NCBI GenBank assembly: GCA_009780915.1
Contig: WQZD01000017.1
Location: forward strand, 1-64,000
Origin: Propionibacteriaceae bacterium
GTDB taxonomy: Bacteria; Actinomycetota; Actinomycetes; Propionibacteriales; Propionibacteriaceae
DNA length: 64,000 bases
Reading direction: 5' to 3'
Each line of letters opens with the position of its first letter. Positions within the stretch are counted from its first letter, which is position 1. A model generated the notes under the pieces. It ran no database searches. It saw only the letters and a list, made by a program, of their open reading frames with translations, and was not told the origin of the DNA. A program made the translations under genes and the position numbers. Below are positions 61,834 through 64,000 of this stretch, one piece after another.

Positions 61834-64000
61834 TTAGTTGCCTCGACGTCTCCGACTACCGATGGCGAAGACTGCGACCCCGGCGAGGACTAAGAGTCCT
61901 GCCAGGAGACCTGCGGCGCCCAGGGTCCCACTCTCGACGGTTCCACCCGTCGTGATCTTGGCCTCTGGCGCCGGAGCAAGCGGCGGCTCAGGAGTCGGCT
62001 CCGGAGGCACAACCTCCCCAGCCGGTCTGGACACCGTCGTGTCGACCGTGGACTCGTTGGACGTCACCACAGTGACGTTCCCGAAGGGATCCTCGATCGG
62101 CAACAGGGTGGCGGCCTCGACCTCCGGAACGGCGGTGACCACAGCCGTGTTGGAGACCGTGCCCGTGTTCGTGACCGCATCCACGTCATCGTCCACCGTG
62201 GTGTACGACGGCAGCGTGCAGACGATGACCTTGCCAGGCATGAAGACCACGTCCGTCAGGTCGACCGCCTGGCCGCCCATCTGGCATGTCATCATGGACA
62301 GGTCGAGCGCGACGCCCTGGCCGGTGAACAGCGTTTCATTCACTGCCACGTCGGTCAAGGTGATGTTGCCCGTGTTCGTCAGGGTGAAGGTGTACACGAG
62401 CTCGTCGCCCACCTGCACCTCGCTCTGATCGACGCTCTTGACCAGGGTCACCTCGGGCGTCTGCGGGATCGTCACCGGCGGGGACTCCTCTTCCTCACTC
62501 GGCGTGATCACATCCTCAGGATCCGTGCCCTTCGCGATGGCGGCATTGGTGATGAGACCCGTGTCGACATCACGCTGCAGGACCACGTACGTCGCCGTGC
62601 AGATCATGTGCTCGCCAGGGAGCAGCGTCGACGTGGGGCACGGCTGCGAATCCAGCGACCCGAACCCGGTGAAGTCGGTCTCCTCGATGGAGATGTCCTT
62701 CATCGTCACGTTCCCGGTGTTCGTCACCAGGTACGAGAAGGTCACGGTGTCGCCCAGGGACGCCGTCGTCTTGTCGACGGTCTTGACCAGCGACAGGCTC
62801 GGCTTCTGGTAATCACGCAGATCCATCGTGTTCGACGCGTCGGTGGTCACCGGATCGTCGTTGGGATCGACACCGGTCGCCGTTGCGTGGTTGACCACGA
62901 CACCCGCGTCGATGTCGCCCTGGGTCAGAGCGTACGTCCCCTGGCACGTCGCCTCGGCCGCGGGGGCCAGGGTCGTCGCCGTGCAGGTCACATCTGTGAT
63001 CATCGGGTCCGTGACCGCGATCTGACGGATCGTGACCGGACCGGTGTTCGTGACACGGAAGGCGTACACCAACGCGTCACCCGCACGTAGCGGCGTGTGC
63101 GCGTCCGGGCTCACCGTCCCCGACTTCGTCAAGGACAGCGCAGCGGCGTTCGGATTGCCCGCCACCGTCGCCTCGGCGTCGTTCGAGTCGACCGTGAGAT
63201 CGCTCGGAGTCGTCGCCGTCGCGTACGCGACGTTCCTCAGCGACCCGGCGTCCACGTCGGTCTGCGTGACGACGTACGTCGCCGTGCAGGTGACCGTCTC
63301 ACCCGGCACGAAGTCGCCCTGCGGGCACTCGACCTGGGAGATCTCTCCGGATCCGGAGAACGCCCTCTCAGTGATCTGCGTACCCGACATGGTGAGGTTT
63401 CCTGTGTTCGTCACGTCGAAGGTGTACGTGACGGTCTCGCCCAGGACCACCGTGTCGGCGTCCGCGGACTTGACCAGGTGGAGGGATGCCGACGAAGGAA
63501 TCACGATATCGGATGGCGGGGAGTCGTCGGTCTCGTCATCGCCCTTCGGGGTCGTGCCCTTGGCGATGGCGACGTTGACCACGTGACCCGCGTCGATGTC
63601 GGCCTGTGTCAGGGAGTACGTCCCGTGGCAGACCAGCGGAGGATCGTTGGGATCGATCGTGGAGATCGTCCCACAGTCGACTCCCGGGATCTTCGCGTCG
63701 GTCACGACCACGTCGTGCAGCGTCACGTTGCCAGTGTTCGTCACGGTGAAGGTGTAGAACACCTTGTCACCGACGGACACCGGGTTGTGCGCTCCGGCGT
63801 CGAGGACGCCGACCTTGTCGATGCTGATTCCGGGCTCCTGCGGCACGCCCACTTCGGTGCCGTCCTCGCCCTGGGGCTCGTCGCCCGTGGGGCTGTTCCC
63901 TGTGACGACGGCGGCATTGTCGATACGACCGGCGTCCACATCCTGTTGGGTCACGGTGTAGGTGGCCGTGCACTCCATGGACTCGTTCGCACCCAAGGAA
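61834..64000 (-). CDS. Surface protein with DUF11-like repeats, 5' end outside window
   Basis: The minus-strand frame is open from the right edge to a TAA at 61834 (about 722 codons); the true start lies beyond the window. Five complete and one partial repeat of 110-125 residues each share VTYTFTVTNTGNVTL, a Cys pair (V-C ... C-TY) and VTQ-DVDAG-N-A-A-GT, the DUF11-like beta-sandwich pattern of Gram-positive surface proteins. The C terminus has a Pro-rich wall spacer, a TTGG-containing motif (KITTGGTVESG) and a membrane helix (GLLAGLLVLAGVAVFAIG). It ends in RRRRGN, a sorting signal without a canonical LPXTG. Confidence 0.85.
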   Translation of the reverse strand, partial: SLGANESMECTATYTVTQQDVDAGRIDNAAVVTGNSPTGDEPQGEDGTEVGVPQEPGISIDKVGVLDAGAHNPVSVGDKVFYTFTVTNTGNVTLHDVVVTDAKIPGVDCGTISTIDPNDPPLVCHGTYSLTQADIDAGHVVNVAIAKGTTPKGDDETDDSPPSDIVIPSSASLHLVKSADADTVVLGETVTYTFDVTNTGNLTMSGTQITERAFSGSGEISQVECPQGDFVPGETVTCTATYVVTQTDVDAGSLRNVAYATATTPSDLTVDSNDAEATVAGNPNAAALSLTKSGTVSPDAHTPLRAGDALVYAFRVTNTGPVTIRQIAVTDPMITDVTCTATTLAPAAEATCQGTYALTQGDIDAGVVVNHATATGVDPNDDPVTTDASNTMDLRDYQKPSLSLVKTVDKTTASLGDTVTFSYLVTNTGNVTMKDISIEETDFTGFGSLDSQPCPTSTLLPGEHMICTATYVVLQRDVDTGLITNAAIAKGTDPEDVITPSEEEESPPVTIPQTPEVTLVKSVDQSEVQVGDELVYTFTLTNTGNITLTDVAVNETLFTGQGVALDLSMMTCQMGGQAVDLTDVVFMPGKVIVCTLPSYTTVDDDVDAVTNTGTVSNTAVVTAVPEVEAATLLPIEDPFGNVTVVTSNESTVDTTVSRPAGEVVPPEPTPEPPLAPAPEAKITTGGTVESGTLGAAGLLAGLLVLAGVAVFAIGSRRRRGN

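Overview
The window is high-GC actinobacterial chromosome. Evidence: a mycothiol-type gene pair (MshA-like and PIG-L deacetylase), a DUF3043 protein, the tRNA-adenosine-deaminase-associated acidic protein, the ftsH-folE-folP-folB/folK cluster, glmU-prs beside a tRNA-Gln, and many GTG starts and 4-bp ATGA/GTGA overlaps. The mix of nitrite ammonification genes, sortase-type surface proteins and a FolB-FolK fusion suggests a host-associated Propionibacteriaceae-like organism. That placement is inference from gene content only.

Layout. 1-2251: 5' part of a large secreted adhesin (VWA domain plus ~172-aa repeats), running off the left edge. 2.7-14.5 kb is accessory. It holds small orphans (a DUF3841 protein and a Cys-rich protein). 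Next is a compact six-gene minus-strand operon (4592-9636): a J-domain-like/TPR membrane protein, an FtsK/SpoIIIE-type ATPase, a coiled protein and three 85-92 aa helical proteins, divergent from an XRE-type regulator across a perfect 18-bp palindrome. Then come an AAA/DUF4143 ATPase, a broken AbiE toxin-antitoxin pair, an IS481-like remnant and an intact HEPN/MNT (HepT/MntA) module. tRNA-Pro marks the return to core genome.

14.6-40.3 kb is mostly housekeeping: upp, prs, glmU, tRNA-Gln, an aminotransferase, a GT28-like glycosyltransferase, cysteine desulfurase-mnmA, the mshB/mshA-like pair, a LacI regulator with a GH3 glycosidase, ilvD, a sortase-like protein, a second AAA/DUF4143 ATPase, a NagD-like phosphatase, erpA and a YwiC-like protein. 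40.6-47.2 kb is a respiratory nitrite-ammonification operon with its own cytochrome c maturation: nrfH, nrfA, a TPR protein, ccdA, resB, ccsA and a thioredoxin-like protein. It is divergent from a winged-helix regulator carrying a C/C-H/C metal-binding pattern. 47.5-61.6 kb: gcvT (with a Gly-Asp-rich insertion), gdpD, an MFS transporter, galK, a secreted protein, a candidate small RNA, folB-K, folP, folE, ftsH, hpt, a PP2C phosphatase, an orphan and a YqeY protein. The right edge holds the C-terminal part of a second surface protein with DUF11-like repeats.

A family of 50-51 nt inverted repeats with GGGGGCGCGAA...TTCGCGCCCCC ends occurs as nine full copies in four intergenic regions. The best candidates for something undescribed are the ATPase/J-TPR/helical-protein operon and this repeat family.
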